Part shown: one piece after another, positions 7,901 through 16,851 of the stretch
How the letters are laid out: every line of letters starts with the position of its first letter
Numbering within the stretch: the stretch's first letter is position 1
From: Streptomyces cyaneochromogenes
GTDB taxonomy: Bacteria > Actinomycetota > Actinomycetes > Streptomycetales > Streptomycetaceae
Assembly: GCF_003963535.1 (NCBI RefSeq)
Contig: NZ_CP034539.1
Coordinates: forward strand, 5,580,001 to 5,644,000
Length of the DNA: 64,000 nt
Direction of reading: 5' to 3'
Notes under the pieces: model-generated
What the model was told of the DNA's origin: nothing
Seen by the model: the letters and a program-made list of their open reading frames with translations, nothing else
Database searches by the model: none
Program-made: the position numbers and the translations under genes

Positions 7901-8551
7901 TCAGCTGAACACGATCATCGACCCCTGCGCCAGACTCCGCGTCGCCGCCGCGTGCAGCCCCAGCCACACATGCCGTTCGCGGGCGAAGGGGCTCGGGTCG
8001 TAGGGAGCGGGGACGGCCGGTTCTTCCAGGGCCGTGGGGGCCGCGGGGGCCTGGGGGGCCGCCGGAGGGTTGGCCGGATCGATGCCGATCACCGGGGCCA
8101 CGAACTCCAGCTCGCGCAGGAGTGACTGCGAGGAACCCAAGGGACCGCCGCCGGCCAGGAGTTCCTCGCTGGAGAGCGGGGCCGGGAAGTCGACGGGGAC
8201 GTAGGCGCCCGCGTGGTCGTAGTGCCAGACCAGGTGCGACTGCTGGGCCGTCGACTCGAACATCTCCAGCAGCTGCTCGTAGTCTCCGCCCAGGTCGTCG
8301 ACCGGGGTGACCGCGAGCCCGCAGACCTGGAGCAGGTAGGCGCGGCGCAGAAAGTGCAGGGCGTCGTAGTCGAAGCCCGCGACCGGGGCGACGTCACCGG
8401 ACAGGCCCGGCATGTACTGGTACACCGGCACCGGCGGCAGCCCGGCCTCGGTCAGCACCTTGTTGTATTGCGCGAGTTCCTCGGCGAAAGGGTTGTCGGG
8501 GGTGTGGCACAACACGTCGACGAGCGGCACCAGCCACAGGTCACAGGCCAA
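7901..8551 (-). CDS. Conserved actinobacterial hypothetical protein
   Basis: A 216-residue soluble protein I cannot assign to a named family. TTG at 8551 is chosen because GAGGAG lies seven bases ahead and the product then begins MACDLWLVPLVDVLCH; a GTG at 8566 overlaps that ribosome site. Notable segments are TPDNPFAEELAQYNKVL, the aromatic VYQYMPGLSGD, FESTAQQSHLVWHYDHAGAY, and a Pro/Ala-rich linker near residues 160-185 before a C-terminal RHVWLGLHAAATRSL. It has no signal peptide or membrane segment. It sits just downstream of the glycosyltransferase gene on the same strand (27-base gap), so it may share its transcript. Confidence 0.65.
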   Translation of the reverse strand: MACDLWLVPLVDVLCHTPDNPFAEELAQYNKVLTEAGLPPVPVYQYMPGLSGDVAPVAGFDYDALHFLRRAYLLQVCGLAVTPVDDLGGDYEQLLEMFESTAQQSHLVWHYDHAGAYVPVDFPAPLSSEELLAGGGPLGSSQSLLRELEFVAPVIGIDPANPPAAPQAPAAPTALEEPAVPAPYDPSPFARERHVWLGLHAAATRSLAQGSMIVFS

Positions 8552-8578
8552 AAGAGGGCTCCTCACGTAGCACAGTGG

Positions 8579-11227
8579 TCAGGGAAGGGTAATCGGTGCG
8601 GGTCGGGGACGGACCCCCTGTGCGAGCTCATCGTCCTGATCCGAGCCCTGAGCGAGTCCCTGAGTGAGTCCGTGGGTGGGTACCTGCTGGTGCAGGTCCC
8701 ATACCCACACTCCGTCGACCCATCTCCCCGGCGCGCCCACCAGCTTCTCCACGGTCTCACGCAGCGCACCGTCGTTCGGCTGCGGAGCCAGCACCAGCAC
8801 GCCCGCCCGCCAGTACGCCAGATCTGCCCGGGCCTGCTCCCGCCAGGACTCGGCGGCCGGCGGGACCTCGCCCGAGTTGCGCACCTCGCGCAGCAGGCTG
8901 GAGGTGAGACGGGGCTCGGCGCCGTAGATGCCGATCCGCTCATCGCCGTAGGGCCCGTTGAAGTAGCCGCCCGCCAGCTTGAAGCCGAGGCCGGCCTCGG
9001 TCTGCCAGTGCAGTGCCTCCGCGTCACCGGGGTCGGGCAACGGCACCGGCACGAGCGACTCGCCCTCGCGGACGTACGACTTCCAGGTGCCGTCCGCGAT
9101 GAACGCGGGCACGTCGACGCGGTCGACCGCCCTCAGCGGGGCCGGGATCAGGGGGAGCAGGGCGAGACCGACGCCCAGCAGGCCGACGTAGCGGGTGTGC
9201 GGGGCGCGGGCCGTGAGCAGCCGGTCCACGGCGAGCGCGAGCAGTATGCCCAGCGCGGGGGCGCAGATCATCGCGACCCGGCTCTCGATGACCGCCTCGA
9301 ACAACGGCTTGTCGGCGAGGAGCTTCCACGGGCCGGGGACGGTGAGGTCCGTCAGCGGGATGCGGAACTCCCGCCCGAGGGACAGAACCGCGGCGGCCAC
9401 GGCCGTGAACGCCAGCGCCCTGACCAGGGCCCGCTCCCACAGCCGTACGAGGATCGCGAAGGCGAGCAGGACCAGCGGCCAGCCGTAGAAGGCGTTCTGC
9501 TCGGTGGTGTTGAAGGCCAGGGCGTTCGCGGTCTCCGCGTCGCCCGCGAGCCAGGAGCGTTCGGCGAAGGAGAGCAGGGCGAGGGGGCTGTTGAAGGAGC
9601 GGGGGTTGTGCTCGATGTCGCTGTAGCTCCGCGGTCCGGCGAACTGCCAGACCAGGGGGTACACGACGAGGGGGAGGCAGACGGAGGCGCCGATGAGCAG
9701 GCCTCTGAGCAGGGGCCGCCAGGACGTGCGTGCGGTGTCGCGGCGTACGACGGCGTAGGCGGCGGCGAAGAGTGCCATGCCCAGTGCCGCCAGCAGCAGC
9801 GCCTCCTCGCCGAGGAAGACCTGGTACGCCGCCATCAGGCCCAGTGCGACCCCGTCCCGGACGACCCGGGTGCCCGTGCACAGACGCAGGGCGCGGTCGA
9901 TGATCAGCGGGATCATGAACAGGACCACGAAGTTCGGGTGCGCGTGGGCGTGGCTGACCATCGGCGGGGCGAAGGCGGCCAGGGAGGCGCCGGCGAAGGC
10001 CGCGATCCGGCCGCGTACGACGTACTTGACGATCAGCCAGTACCAGGCGGCGGCCGTGGCAGCCAGGCCCAGCGTCATGACCAGGCTGAGGGTGACGGCG
10101 GGGCCGGCGGTCAGGGTGAGGGGCGTCAGGGGGACGGACAGCCCCGGCATGACCGTGTTGGCCATGAGGTTGACGCCGTCGGGGAAGCCCTGCAGATCGG
10201 TGAACAGGGGGTTGCGCAGGTGGGCGACGTTGTCCGCGGTGACCGCGAAGAACCACTCCCACTGGTTCTGGTCGCGCAGGGAGTCGGGGAGGTAGCGGTG
10301 GGCCGGGTCGAAGAAGCGGGCGGAGTAGAGGGCCACCGACATGAGGAGGAAGAGGAAGGTGGCGAAGAGGTCGGCCGGGCGCAGGGAGCGGGCGGATATG
10401 CGGGTGATCTCGGCGAGGGTGCGGGCGTAGTCGAGGGGGGTGACCTTCGAGCCCGGCCGGTGGGACCAGCGGACGGGGACCTCGGCGATGGGGAGGCCGG
10501 CGCGGTGCAGGTGCCGTAGCACCTCGACGTCGATGGCCCAGCCGTGGACGCGGGAGGCGGCGTAGGCCTCGCGGGCGCGGTCGCCGTCGTACAGCTTGAA
10601 GCCGCACTGGGTGTCGCGGATGCCGGGGACGGCGGTACGGCGTATGAGGAGGTTCCCCGCGCGGCCCAGCAGTTCGCGCACCCGGTGCTGGCGGTCGCCG
10701 ATCGTGGCGCCGGGGACCGAACGGGACCCGATCGCCGCGCAGTTGCCCTCGGAGAGGGCCTTGTCGAGCCGTTCCAGTTCCTCGATCGGCGTCGCGAGAT
10801 CGGCGTCGGTGACCAGCACGCGGCGGCCGCGGGTGGCGGCCACGCCGAGGCGGAGGGCGTGGCCCTTGCCGCGGTTGCGGGGCGCGGTGACGAGGTGGAT
10901 ACGCGGGTCCTGGCGTGCGCGCTCGGCGACGAGGTCGCGGGTGGCGTCGGTGGAGCCGTCGTCGGCGACGACGATCTCCCAGTCGGGCCAGTGGGCGTCG
11001 TCGGCGGTGAGGTGGTCGGTGAGGGCGTCGAGGGTGTGGGTGAGGCGCTGTTCCTCGTTGTAGGCGGGGATGACGATGGAGAGGTCGGGGAGGCCGGGGA
11101 GGGCGGAGTCGCCGGTGCGGTCGGGGAGGGCGGAGTCGCCGGTGAGGTCGGTGCGGTCGGCTGAGTCGGTGAGGTCGGGGCTCTTGGCGGGGTCGGGGGT
11201 CTCCGGCCGCTCCCGCTCCTGGCTCAT
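8579..11227 (-). CDS. Two-domain glycosyltransferase (GT2 + polytopic membrane domain)
   Basis: An 882-residue fusion. Residues about 45-310 are a GT2 domain of the dolichyl/polyprenyl-phosphate sugar synthase kind: LSIVIPAYNEEQRL, VVADDGSTDATRD, VTDADLATPIEEL and DTQCGFKLYDGDRA. The rest has about ten membrane segments and resembles GT-C type sugar transferases using polyprenyl-phosphate sugars. One protein could thus make the lipid-linked sugar and transfer it outside. The N-terminus is degenerate: a 27-bp repeat (11101-11154) encodes copies of DRTGDSALP. ATG at 11227 overlaps the stop of the GntR gene (ATGA), so expression is coupled. The acceptor is unknown. Confidence 0.85.
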   Translation of the reverse strand: MSQERERPETPDPAKSPDLTDSADRTDLTGDSALPDRTGDSALPGLPDLSIVIPAYNEEQRLTHTLDALTDHLTADDAHWPDWEIVVADDGSTDATRDLVAERARQDPRIHLVTAPRNRGKGHALRLGVAATRGRRVLVTDADLATPIEELERLDKALSEGNCAAIGSRSVPGATIGDRQHRVRELLGRAGNLLIRRTAVPGIRDTQCGFKLYDGDRAREAYAASRVHGWAIDVEVLRHLHRAGLPIAEVPVRWSHRPGSKVTPLDYARTLAEITRISARSLRPADLFATFLFLLMSVALYSARFFDPAHRYLPDSLRDQNQWEWFFAVTADNVAHLRNPLFTDLQGFPDGVNLMANTVMPGLSVPLTPLTLTAGPAVTLSLVMTLGLAATAAAWYWLIVKYVVRGRIAAFAGASLAAFAPPMVSHAHAHPNFVVLFMIPLIIDRALRLCTGTRVVRDGVALGLMAAYQVFLGEEALLLAALGMALFAAAYAVVRRDTARTSWRPLLRGLLIGASVCLPLVVYPLVWQFAGPRSYSDIEHNPRSFNSPLALLSFAERSWLAGDAETANALAFNTTEQNAFYGWPLVLLAFAILVRLWERALVRALAFTAVAAAVLSLGREFRIPLTDLTVPGPWKLLADKPLFEAVIESRVAMICAPALGILLALAVDRLLTARAPHTRYVGLLGVGLALLPLIPAPLRAVDRVDVPAFIADGTWKSYVREGESLVPVPLPDPGDAEALHWQTEAGLGFKLAGGYFNGPYGDERIGIYGAEPRLTSSLLREVRNSGEVPPAAESWREQARADLAYWRAGVLVLAPQPNDGALRETVEKLVGAPGRWVDGVWVWDLHQQVPTHGLTQGLAQGSDQDDELAQGVRPRPAPITLP

Positions 11228-11925
11228 CCCGACGCCAGCCGCTCGATCAGGGCGAGGGAGTCCGCGTCCTGCGCGGCGATGATCGAGCGGGCCGCGGGCA
11301 GGTCGCGGCGCATCAGGGCGTCGACCAGGTCGGTGTGCCGGGACCACAGGTGGCCGCGCAGGTCGTCGAGGCGGCGCAGGTGCTGGACCGCGCAGACCCA
11401 GGACTGCACGCGCAGCCGGTGCAGGAAGTCGGCGAGGTAGGGGTTGCCGAAGAGGGCGCCGAGTTCGCGCCAGAAGCGCAGGTCGTAGCCGATCAGTACG
11501 GTGAGGTCGCCCGCGGTGGCGGCGCGCTGGGCCTCCTCGGCGCGGCGGCGTACACCGACGACGGCGGCGAGGACGCGGGGGTCGTCCGGGTCGCGGTGGC
11601 CGGGGCGGTCGCCGGCGAGGACCTGGAAGATGCCGTCGATGACCAGGCCGCGGGCCTCGATGATGCCGCGGTAGTCCTCGACGGAGTACTCGTGGACGCG
11701 GAAGCCGCGGTGCTGGTCGGCTTCCAGCAGGCCCTGCGCGGAGAGATCGACGAGGGCCTCGCGCACGGGGGTCGCGGAGACGCCGTACTGCTCGGCGATC
11801 TCCTTGACGGTGAACTCCCGGCCTGCCTGGAGCCGTCCGGCCAGCACCTCGTCCCGCAGGGCGTCCGCGAGCTGCTGCCGCAGGGTGCTCCGGGTCACGG
11901 AGCCGTTGCCGCTGGTGCCGGGCAT
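11224..11925 (-). CDS. GntR-family regulator, FCD (FadR-type) effector domain
   Basis: A 233-residue transcription factor. Residues about 10-80 are the GntR winged helix, including FTVKEIAEQYGVSATPVREALVDL. Residues 90-225 form an all-helical FCD domain with DLRFWRELGALFGNPYL and a closing HTDLVDALMRRDLPAARSII. FCD proteins usually bind small carboxylic acids. ATG at 11925 follows GGGAGA at a slightly long spacing. The gene is first in an operon with the glycosyltransferase (four-base overlap). An 11-bp inverted repeat 29 bases upstream is a likely autoregulatory site. The aminotransferase gene upstream on the same strand is another possible target. Confidence 0.88.
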   Translation of the reverse strand: MPGTSGNGSVTRSTLRQQLADALRDEVLAGRLQAGREFTVKEIAEQYGVSATPVREALVDLSAQGLLEADQHRGFRVHEYSVEDYRGIIEARGLVIDGIFQVLAGDRPGHRDPDDPRVLAAVVGVRRRAEEAQRAATAGDLTVLIGYDLRFWRELGALFGNPYLADFLHRLRVQSWVCAVQHLRRLDDLRGHLWSRHTDLVDALMRRDLPAARSIIAAQDADSLALIERLASG

Positions 11926-11953
11926 GGTCAGGGCGTCTCCCGTCGTCGCGATG

Positions 11954-11991
11954 AGGTGGCGTGCGCGTATATGTCTACGAGCACGCCACCT
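11954..11991. promoter_or_regulatory. Perfect inverted repeat upstream of the GntR gene
   Basis: AGGTGGCGTGC (11954-11964) and GCACGCCACCT (11981-11991) are exact inverted copies separated by 16 bases. The AT-rich spacer (TATATGTCTAC) probably includes the -10 region of the GntR gene on the minus strand. The site may be an operator or a 5' UTR hairpin. The remaining sequence to 12125 shows nothing recognisable. Confidence 0.6.
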
Positions 11992-12125
11992 TACGCGTTC
12001 GGTTTGCGGGGACGTTTTCTGCGGGGCTCGCCTTTTTCGCCCCCGCCCCAACGGGCTGACATGCCGGGACCGGCGTTGAGAAGGGGAGCCCGAGGGCCTT
12101 TTGAGTCCAGCCTCGCGGCCAGTGG

Positions 12126-13481
12126 CTACTGCGTGAACTCGTCCGCCACAGCCAGCGCGGCGTCCAGCGCCGTCAGGCCCTCCTTCAGCTCGGCCTCGGT
12201 CGCGTTGCACGGCGGTACGACGTGGGTGCGGTTCATGTTGATGAACGGCCAGATGCCGGCCGCCTTCGCGGCGGAGCCGAACGCCGCCATGGGGGCGTTC
12301 GCCTCGCCGGCCGCGTTGTAGGGGACCAGCGGCTCCCGGGTCTCCCGGTTGCGTACCAGTTCGAGCGCCCAGAACATGCCGACCCCGCGCACGTCGCCCA
12401 CGCTGGGGTGACGTGCGGCCAGCTCGCGCAGGCCCGGTTCGATCACCTCCGTGCCCAGCCGGGCGGCGTTCTCGACGACGCCCTCCTCGGCCATGACCTC
12501 GATCGTCGCGACGGCGGCCGCGCAGGCCAGCGGGTGCCCGGAGTAGGTCAGACCGCCGGGGTACGGGCGCTTGCCGAAGGTCTGCGCGATGGCTCCCGAG
12601 ATGGCGACACCGCCCAGCGGCACGTACCCGGAGTTCACGCCCTTCGCGAAGGTCATCAGGTCGGGGGTCACGTCGAAGAGGTCCGCCGCGAACCACTCAC
12701 CGGTCCGCCCGAACCCCGCCATGACCTCGTCCAGGACGAAGACGATCCCGTACTTGTCGCAGATCTCCCGGACCCCGGCGAGGTAACCGGGCGGCGGCAC
12801 CATGATCCCGGCCGTCCCGGGCACCGTCTCCAGGATGATCGCGGCGACGGTCGACGGCCCCTCGAAGGCGATCGTCGTCTCCAGGTGCTCCAGCGCCCGC
12901 GCGCACTCCTGCTCCTCGGTCTCGGAGTAGAAGCGGGAGCGGTAGAGGAAGGGCGCCCAGAAGTGCACGACACCGGCCGCGGCGCTGTCGGACGCCCAGC
13001 GGCGCGGGTCACCCGTGATGTTCACGGCCTGCTGGGTGCCGCCGTGGTAGGAGCGGTACGCCGACAGCACCTTCGCGCGGCCCGTGTGCAGCCGCGCCAT
13101 GCGCACCGCGTGCTCCACGGCGTCCGCGCCGCCGTTGGTGAAGAAGATCTTGTCCAGGTCGCCCGGCGTCCGCTCGGCGATCAGCCGAGCCGCCTCCGAC
13201 CGCGCCTCGACCGCGAACGCGGGCGCGAAGGTCGTCATCCGCGCGGCCTGCTCCTGTATCGCGGCGACGACCTTCGGGTGCTGGTAGCCGATGTTCGTGA
13301 AGACGAGCCCGCTGGTGAGGTCCAGGTAGCGCCTGCCGTCGTAGTCCCAGAAGTACGACCCCTGCGCACCGGCGACGGCGAGCGGGTCGATGAGCTCCTG
13401 CGCGGACCAGGAGTGGAACACATGCGCACGGTCCGCGGCCTTCACGGCGGCGCCGACCTCGGGATTTGGCTGAGGGGTCAT
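12126..13481 (-). CDS. Class III PLP-dependent aminotransferase
   Basis: A 451-residue cytoplasmic aminotransferase of fold type I, class III (omega-aminotransferase group). Landmarks are DYDGRRYLDLTSGLVFTNIG, FFTNGGADAVEHAVRMAR around residue 113, YRSYHGGT, the PLP-ring aspartate in VFVLDEVMAGFGRTG, and the Schiff-base lysine in LMTFAKGVNSGYVPLGG. Such enzymes move an amino group from omega-amino acids, diamines or taurine-like compounds to a keto acid; the substrate is not predictable here. ATG at 13481 gives the usual family length, but no ribosome site precedes it. It is divergent from the DJ-1/MarR operon and upstream of a GntR gene on the same strand. Confidence 0.88.
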   Translation of the reverse strand: MTPQPNPEVGAAVKAADRAHVFHSWSAQELIDPLAVAGAQGSYFWDYDGRRYLDLTSGLVFTNIGYQHPKVVAAIQEQAARMTTFAPAFAVEARSEAARLIAERTPGDLDKIFFTNGGADAVEHAVRMARLHTGRAKVLSAYRSYHGGTQQAVNITGDPRRWASDSAAAGVVHFWAPFLYRSRFYSETEEQECARALEHLETTIAFEGPSTVAAIILETVPGTAGIMVPPPGYLAGVREICDKYGIVFVLDEVMAGFGRTGEWFAADLFDVTPDLMTFAKGVNSGYVPLGGVAISGAIAQTFGKRPYPGGLTYSGHPLACAAAVATIEVMAEEGVVENAARLGTEVIEPGLRELAARHPSVGDVRGVGMFWALELVRNRETREPLVPYNAAGEANAPMAAFGSAAKAAGIWPFINMNRTHVVPPCNATEAELKEGLTALDAALAVADEFTQ

Positions 13482-13614
13482 GCGGGCGAGCGTAGGAGCG
13501 GGGGGCGGGGGCGAGATATCGGCGTCATGTCTGTGGTCGGGGGGTTTTAGCGACAGGTTGTCGACAGGGGAGGCGGGCGGATGGGGGTAGGTCCCGCGGG
13601 AGCACTCGGCGTCA

Positions 13615-13650
13615 TTGACAGCAAGCTGTCTAAGTGACAGCATATTGTCA
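13615..13650. promoter_or_regulatory. Promoter with two operator-like palindromes
   Basis: A consensus TTGACA at 13615-13620 begins an inverted repeat GACAGC-aa-GCTGTC (13617-13630). A second follows at 13635-13650 (TGACA-gcatat-TGTCA). Both contain the half-site TGACAG/CTGTCA on roughly the same face of the helix. They lie 25-60 bases before the DJ-1 gene, whose operon includes a MarR regulator, so autoregulation is likely. The -10 element is uncertain (CATATT at 13641). Confidence 0.65.
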
Positions 13651-13674
13651 TCTTCGAGGCGTCCAGGAGGAGCC

Positions 13675-14322
13675 ATGAGCAGCAGCACCGGCACCACCCG
13701 CAAACCCGTGTACCTCGCCGTCTACGACACCTACGCCGACTGGGAGACCGGTCACGCCACGGCCTACCTCGCGCGCGCCGGGTACGAGATCCGCACCGTC
13801 GGCCCGGTCGGGGACAACGCGCAGGCGCAGGGCGTGCGGAGCATCGGCGGGCTGAGCGTCCGGCCCGACCTCGCCCTGGACGACGTACGGCCCGAGGACG
13901 GGGCCCTGCTGATCCTCCCGGGCGCCGACCTCTGGGACACGTCCGACGACCTCGCGCCCTTCGCCCGCAAGGCGCGGGAGTTCCTCGACGCCGGCGTGCC
14001 CGTCGCCGCGATCTGCGGGGCCACCGCCGGGCTGGCCCGCGAGGGACTGCTCGACGACCGATCCCACACCAGCGCCGTCTCCTTCTACCTCGCGGCCACC
14101 GGCTACGGCGGCGGCGAGCGGTACGTCGAGACCGACGCCGTCACCGACACCGGCGACGGCACGCTGATCACCGCCGGGCCGACCGAGCCCGTCGCCTTCG
14201 CCCGGGAGATCTTCCGGGTGCTCGGGGTGTACGAGGGCGAGGTGCTGGACGCCTGGTACCGGCTGTTCCACGACTCCGACGCGGAGGCGTACGCGGTGCT
14301 CGAGAAGGCGGGAGCCGCATGA
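13675..14322 (+). CDS. DJ-1/PfpI family glutamine-amidotransferase-like protein
   Basis: A 215-residue protein of the DJ-1/PfpI superfamily. The chain begins with the strand KPVYLAVYDTYADWETGHA, contains the DG-type loop GALLILPGADLWDTSDD, and has the nucleophile elbow AAICGATAGLAR with its cysteine near residue 112. The C-terminal AYAVLEKAGAA follows the core fold. Members act as deglycases, chaperones or hydratases, and several are controlled by adjacent MarR proteins in stress responses. ATG at 13675 follows a strong AGGAGGAG. Its stop overlaps the start of the MarR gene (ATGA). The exact activity is unknown. Confidence 0.88.
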   Translation: MSSSTGTTRKPVYLAVYDTYADWETGHATAYLARAGYEIRTVGPVGDNAQAQGVRSIGGLSVRPDLALDDVRPEDGALLILPGADLWDTSDDLAPFARKAREFLDAGVPVAAICGATAGLAREGLLDDRSHTSAVSFYLAATGYGGGERYVETDAVTDTGDGTLITAGPTEPVAFAREIFRVLGVYEGEVLDAWYRLFHDSDAEAYAVLEKAGAA

Positions 14323-14777
14323 GCCGCGAACGCCAGGACCTGCTCAGCCGCAGCGCGCTCGGTGTCTTCAGGCTCAACGGCCAGTTCCTCGCGGTCGCCG
14401 AGGAACTGGCCCGGCCCGCCGGGCTGACGGCGGCCTGGTGGCAGGTCCTGGGCGCGGTGCTCGGTGAACCCCTCCCCGTCTCCGGCATCGCCCGTGCCAT
14501 GGGCATCACCCGGCAGAGCGTGCAGCGCATCGCCGACCTGCTGGTGGCCAAGGGGCTGGCCGAGTACCGGCCCAACCCCGCCCACCGCCGCGCCAAGCTC
14601 CTCGCGCCGACCGAGGAGGGGCGGGCGGCGGTCTCCCGGATCGACCCCGGTCACACGGTCGTCGCGGACAAGCTGGCGGAGGCCTTCGGGGAGGCGGAAC
14701 TCGCCGATGCCGTACGGGTTCTGGAACGGTTGTCGAAGGTGCTCGACGACCTCGGCGTTCCTGTTACGGAACCGTAG
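14319..14777 (+). CDS. MarR-family transcriptional regulator
   Basis: A 152-residue winged-helix repressor. Order: N-terminal dimer helices LSRSALGVFRLNGQFLAVAEELA, the helix-turn-helix LPVSGIARAMGITRQSVQRIADLLV, the wing RPNPAHRRAKLLAPTEEG, and C-terminal helices LADAVRVLERLSKVLDDLG. It is the second gene of an operon with the DJ-1 protein and is joined to it by a four-base overlap. The two palindromes upstream of the operon are its probable binding sites. A redox-active or electrophilic ligand would be typical for such a pair, but this is inference. Confidence 0.9.
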   Translation: MSRERQDLLSRSALGVFRLNGQFLAVAEELARPAGLTAAWWQVLGAVLGEPLPVSGIARAMGITRQSVQRIADLLVAKGLAEYRPNPAHRRAKLLAPTEEGRAAVSRIDPGHTVVADKLAEAFGEAELADAVRVLERLSKVLDDLGVPVTEP

Positions 14778-14869
14778 ACGCCGACCCGCTCACCTCCCCA
14801 TATGCCGCACTATCGTGGGGCCGTCGCGTAGGCGGGGGTTTGCGTAGGCGGGGTGGGGGCGTGGGTGCG

Positions 14870-16795
14870 ATGGAGAAGCCGGGGGCCGGGGATCCGACGG
14901 GGATCCCTCCGGGTGTTGGGCACCGGGGGCGGATCGGGGCGTACCGGTTGCTGGCGCGGCTGGGCGCGGGAGGCATGGGGGAGGTCTATCTCGCCCGGTC
15001 GGATCGCGGCCGTACCGTCGCCGTGAAACTCGTACGGCGCGAGCTGGCCGCCCAGGAGGAGTTCCGGGCCCGCTTCCGGCAGGAGGTGCGGGCCGCGCAG
15101 CGGGTCGGCGGGTTCTGGACCGCGCCCGTGCTCGACGCGGACACCGAGGCCGAGGTGCCCTGGGTCGCCACCGGGTATGTCGCCGGGCCCAGCCTCCAGC
15201 AGGTCGTGGGACGCGACCACGGGGCGCTGCCCGAGCGTTCGGTACGGATCCTGGCGGCGGGCCTGGCGCACGCCCTCCAGGACATCCATGCCGCCGGGAT
15301 CGTGCACCGGGACCTGAAACCCTCCAACGTCCTGGTCACCATCGACGGGCCCCGCGTCATCGACTTCGGGATCGCGCGGGCGCTGGAGACGGTCGACGAG
15401 AGCGGGCTCACGCGCACCGGCGCGCTCGTCGGGTCACCGGGGTTCATGGCGCCCGAGCAGGTGCGCGGGGATCGGATCACGCCCGCCTGCGACGTGTTCT
15501 GCCTGGGCTCGATCCTCGCGTACGCCTGCACCGGCAACCTCCCGTTCGGCTCCGTCGACAGCGGCGCCCACGCCGTGATGTTCCGGATCGCCCAGGAGGA
15601 GCCCGATCTGGACGGCGTGCCCGAGGGCATCGCCGAGCTGGTCCGGGACTGTCTGCGCAAGGACCCCGGGGCCAGGCCGACGCTGGAGCGGATCCTGGCG
15701 CGTACGGGGGCCGAGGACACCGTCTCGGACGGGCGGTCCCGGGATCCCTGGCTGCCGAGTGCGCTGGTGGCGCAGTTGGGGCGGCATGCGGTGCGGTTGC
15801 TGGACGCGGAGGATCCGGTGGGGCCGGGGCCAGGACAGGGGCAAGGTGGTGCGGGTGCGCCGGAGGCGGGCTCCGTGGAGCCGACCCCCGCCGCCTCCCC
15901 CGAGCACGCTCCCGCCGCCGGCGCGACACCGCCGGACCAACTCCCCACCATCGCCGCCACACAGAACGGCCGGACCTCCCCGCAACAACACCCGCAGCAG
16001 CCGGCGTACGGCTACCCGCCGGCCCCACCGGCCGGCCCGCCCGCGCCGTACGGCCCGAGTCCGTCGTACGGCCCGAACTCGCCGTACGGACCCGCTCCGT
16101 CGTTCGGCCCGAACCCTTCGTTCGGCCCGTCTCCGTCGTACGGCCCCACCCCGCCGTACGACCCACCCCGGCCGTACGACCCGACCCCGCCGTACCTCAC
16201 CACCACCCCACCCGAACCACCGCACCGCAGCGGCCGTTCCACCCTGGCCCTCGTCCTCGTCGCGCTGGTCGTCGCGCTCGCGGCCGGTGGCTCGGTGTAC
16301 GCCCTCATGAGCGGCGGCGGTGACGACAGGGCGGGCGGTGATCCGACCACCACCCCGACCGTCACGACGACCACCACCGGCGATCCCACCGGCCCCAGCC
16401 CGTTGCCCACTCCCACCCCGACCCCCTCGAAGCCGCCGGACGGCGTGATCCCGGCCGACTACCTGGGCACCTGGACGGCGTCGATCGACAACGCGGCCGG
16501 TGAGAACACCCGTCGGCTCACCATCCGGCAGGGCGAGGTGGGCGACACCGTCCTCTCCCTCGTCGCCGACGGCCCGGCGGGCACCGGTACCTACCACTGC
16601 GAGTTCGAGGCGCCACTGGCCGAAGCGCCGGGCGACGAGGGCCCGGTGGCGATCGGCCCCTCCACCGTGACGGCCGGCGAGCCGGCCACCGCGTGCTCGC
16701 CGGGCGAGGCCACCGAGATCACGCTGCTGCCCGACGGCAGGCTGGAGCGCGTGAACCCGAGCAGCGGGGAGAAGCTGACGTACACCCGGCGGTAA
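14870..16795 (+). CDS. Membrane Ser/Thr protein kinase (Hanks type)
   Basis: A 641-residue transmembrane kinase. Residues about 20-290 hold the catalytic domain: glycine loop LGAGGMGEVYLA, invariant lysine in VAVKLVRREL, catalytic loop IVHRDLKPSNVL, DFG in VIDFGIARAL, and APEQ in the activation segment. A Ser/Pro/Ala linker follows, then a 50-residue stretch built from repeats of the type SPSYGP, PAPSFGP and PSFGP. One membrane helix (LALVLVALVVALAAGGSVYAL, residues about 460-480, 21 residues read as two halves) leads to an extracellular Thr-rich stalk and a 100-residue C-terminal beta domain (YLGTWTASI ... LTYTRR). ATG at 14870 was chosen; GTG at 14861 is possible. No PASTA repeats are present. 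Confidence 0.92.
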   Translation: MEKPGAGDPTGIPPGVGHRGRIGAYRLLARLGAGGMGEVYLARSDRGRTVAVKLVRRELAAQEEFRARFRQEVRAAQRVGGFWTAPVLDADTEAEVPWVATGYVAGPSLQQVVGRDHGALPERSVRILAAGLAHALQDIHAAGIVHRDLKPSNVLVTIDGPRVIDFGIARALETVDESGLTRTGALVGSPGFMAPEQVRGDRITPACDVFCLGSILAYACTGNLPFGSVDSGAHAVMFRIAQEEPDLDGVPEGIAELVRDCLRKDPGARPTLERILARTGAEDTVSDGRSRDPWLPSALVAQLGRHAVRLLDAEDPVGPGPGQGQGGAGAPEAGSVEPTPAASPEHAPAAGATPPDQLPTIAATQNGRTSPQQHPQQPAYGYPPAPPAGPPAPYGPSPSYGPNSPYGPAPSFGPNPSFGPSPSYGPTPPYDPPRPYDPTPPYLTTTPPEPPHRSGRSTLALVLVALVVALAAGGSVYALMSGGGDDRAGGDPTTTPTVTTTTTGDPTGPSPLPTPTPTPSKPPDGVIPADYLGTWTASIDNAAGENTRRLTIRQGEVGDTVLSLVADGPAGTGTYHCEFEAPLAEAPGDEGPVAIGPSTVTAGEPATACSPGEATEITLLPDGRLERVNPSSGEKLTYTRR

Positions 16796-16851
16796 CCCCA
16801 AATGCCCTTGCTTGTAAGGCCGTTGAGGTCAGGCGAGCCTAGTGTGACCCG

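Noticed and set aside
8213..10519. A 768-residue plus-strand frame antisense to the glycosyltransferase
   Set aside because: Composition is Gly/Glu/Arg/Asp-rich without motifs; the minus-strand frame has clear GT2 and membrane segments.
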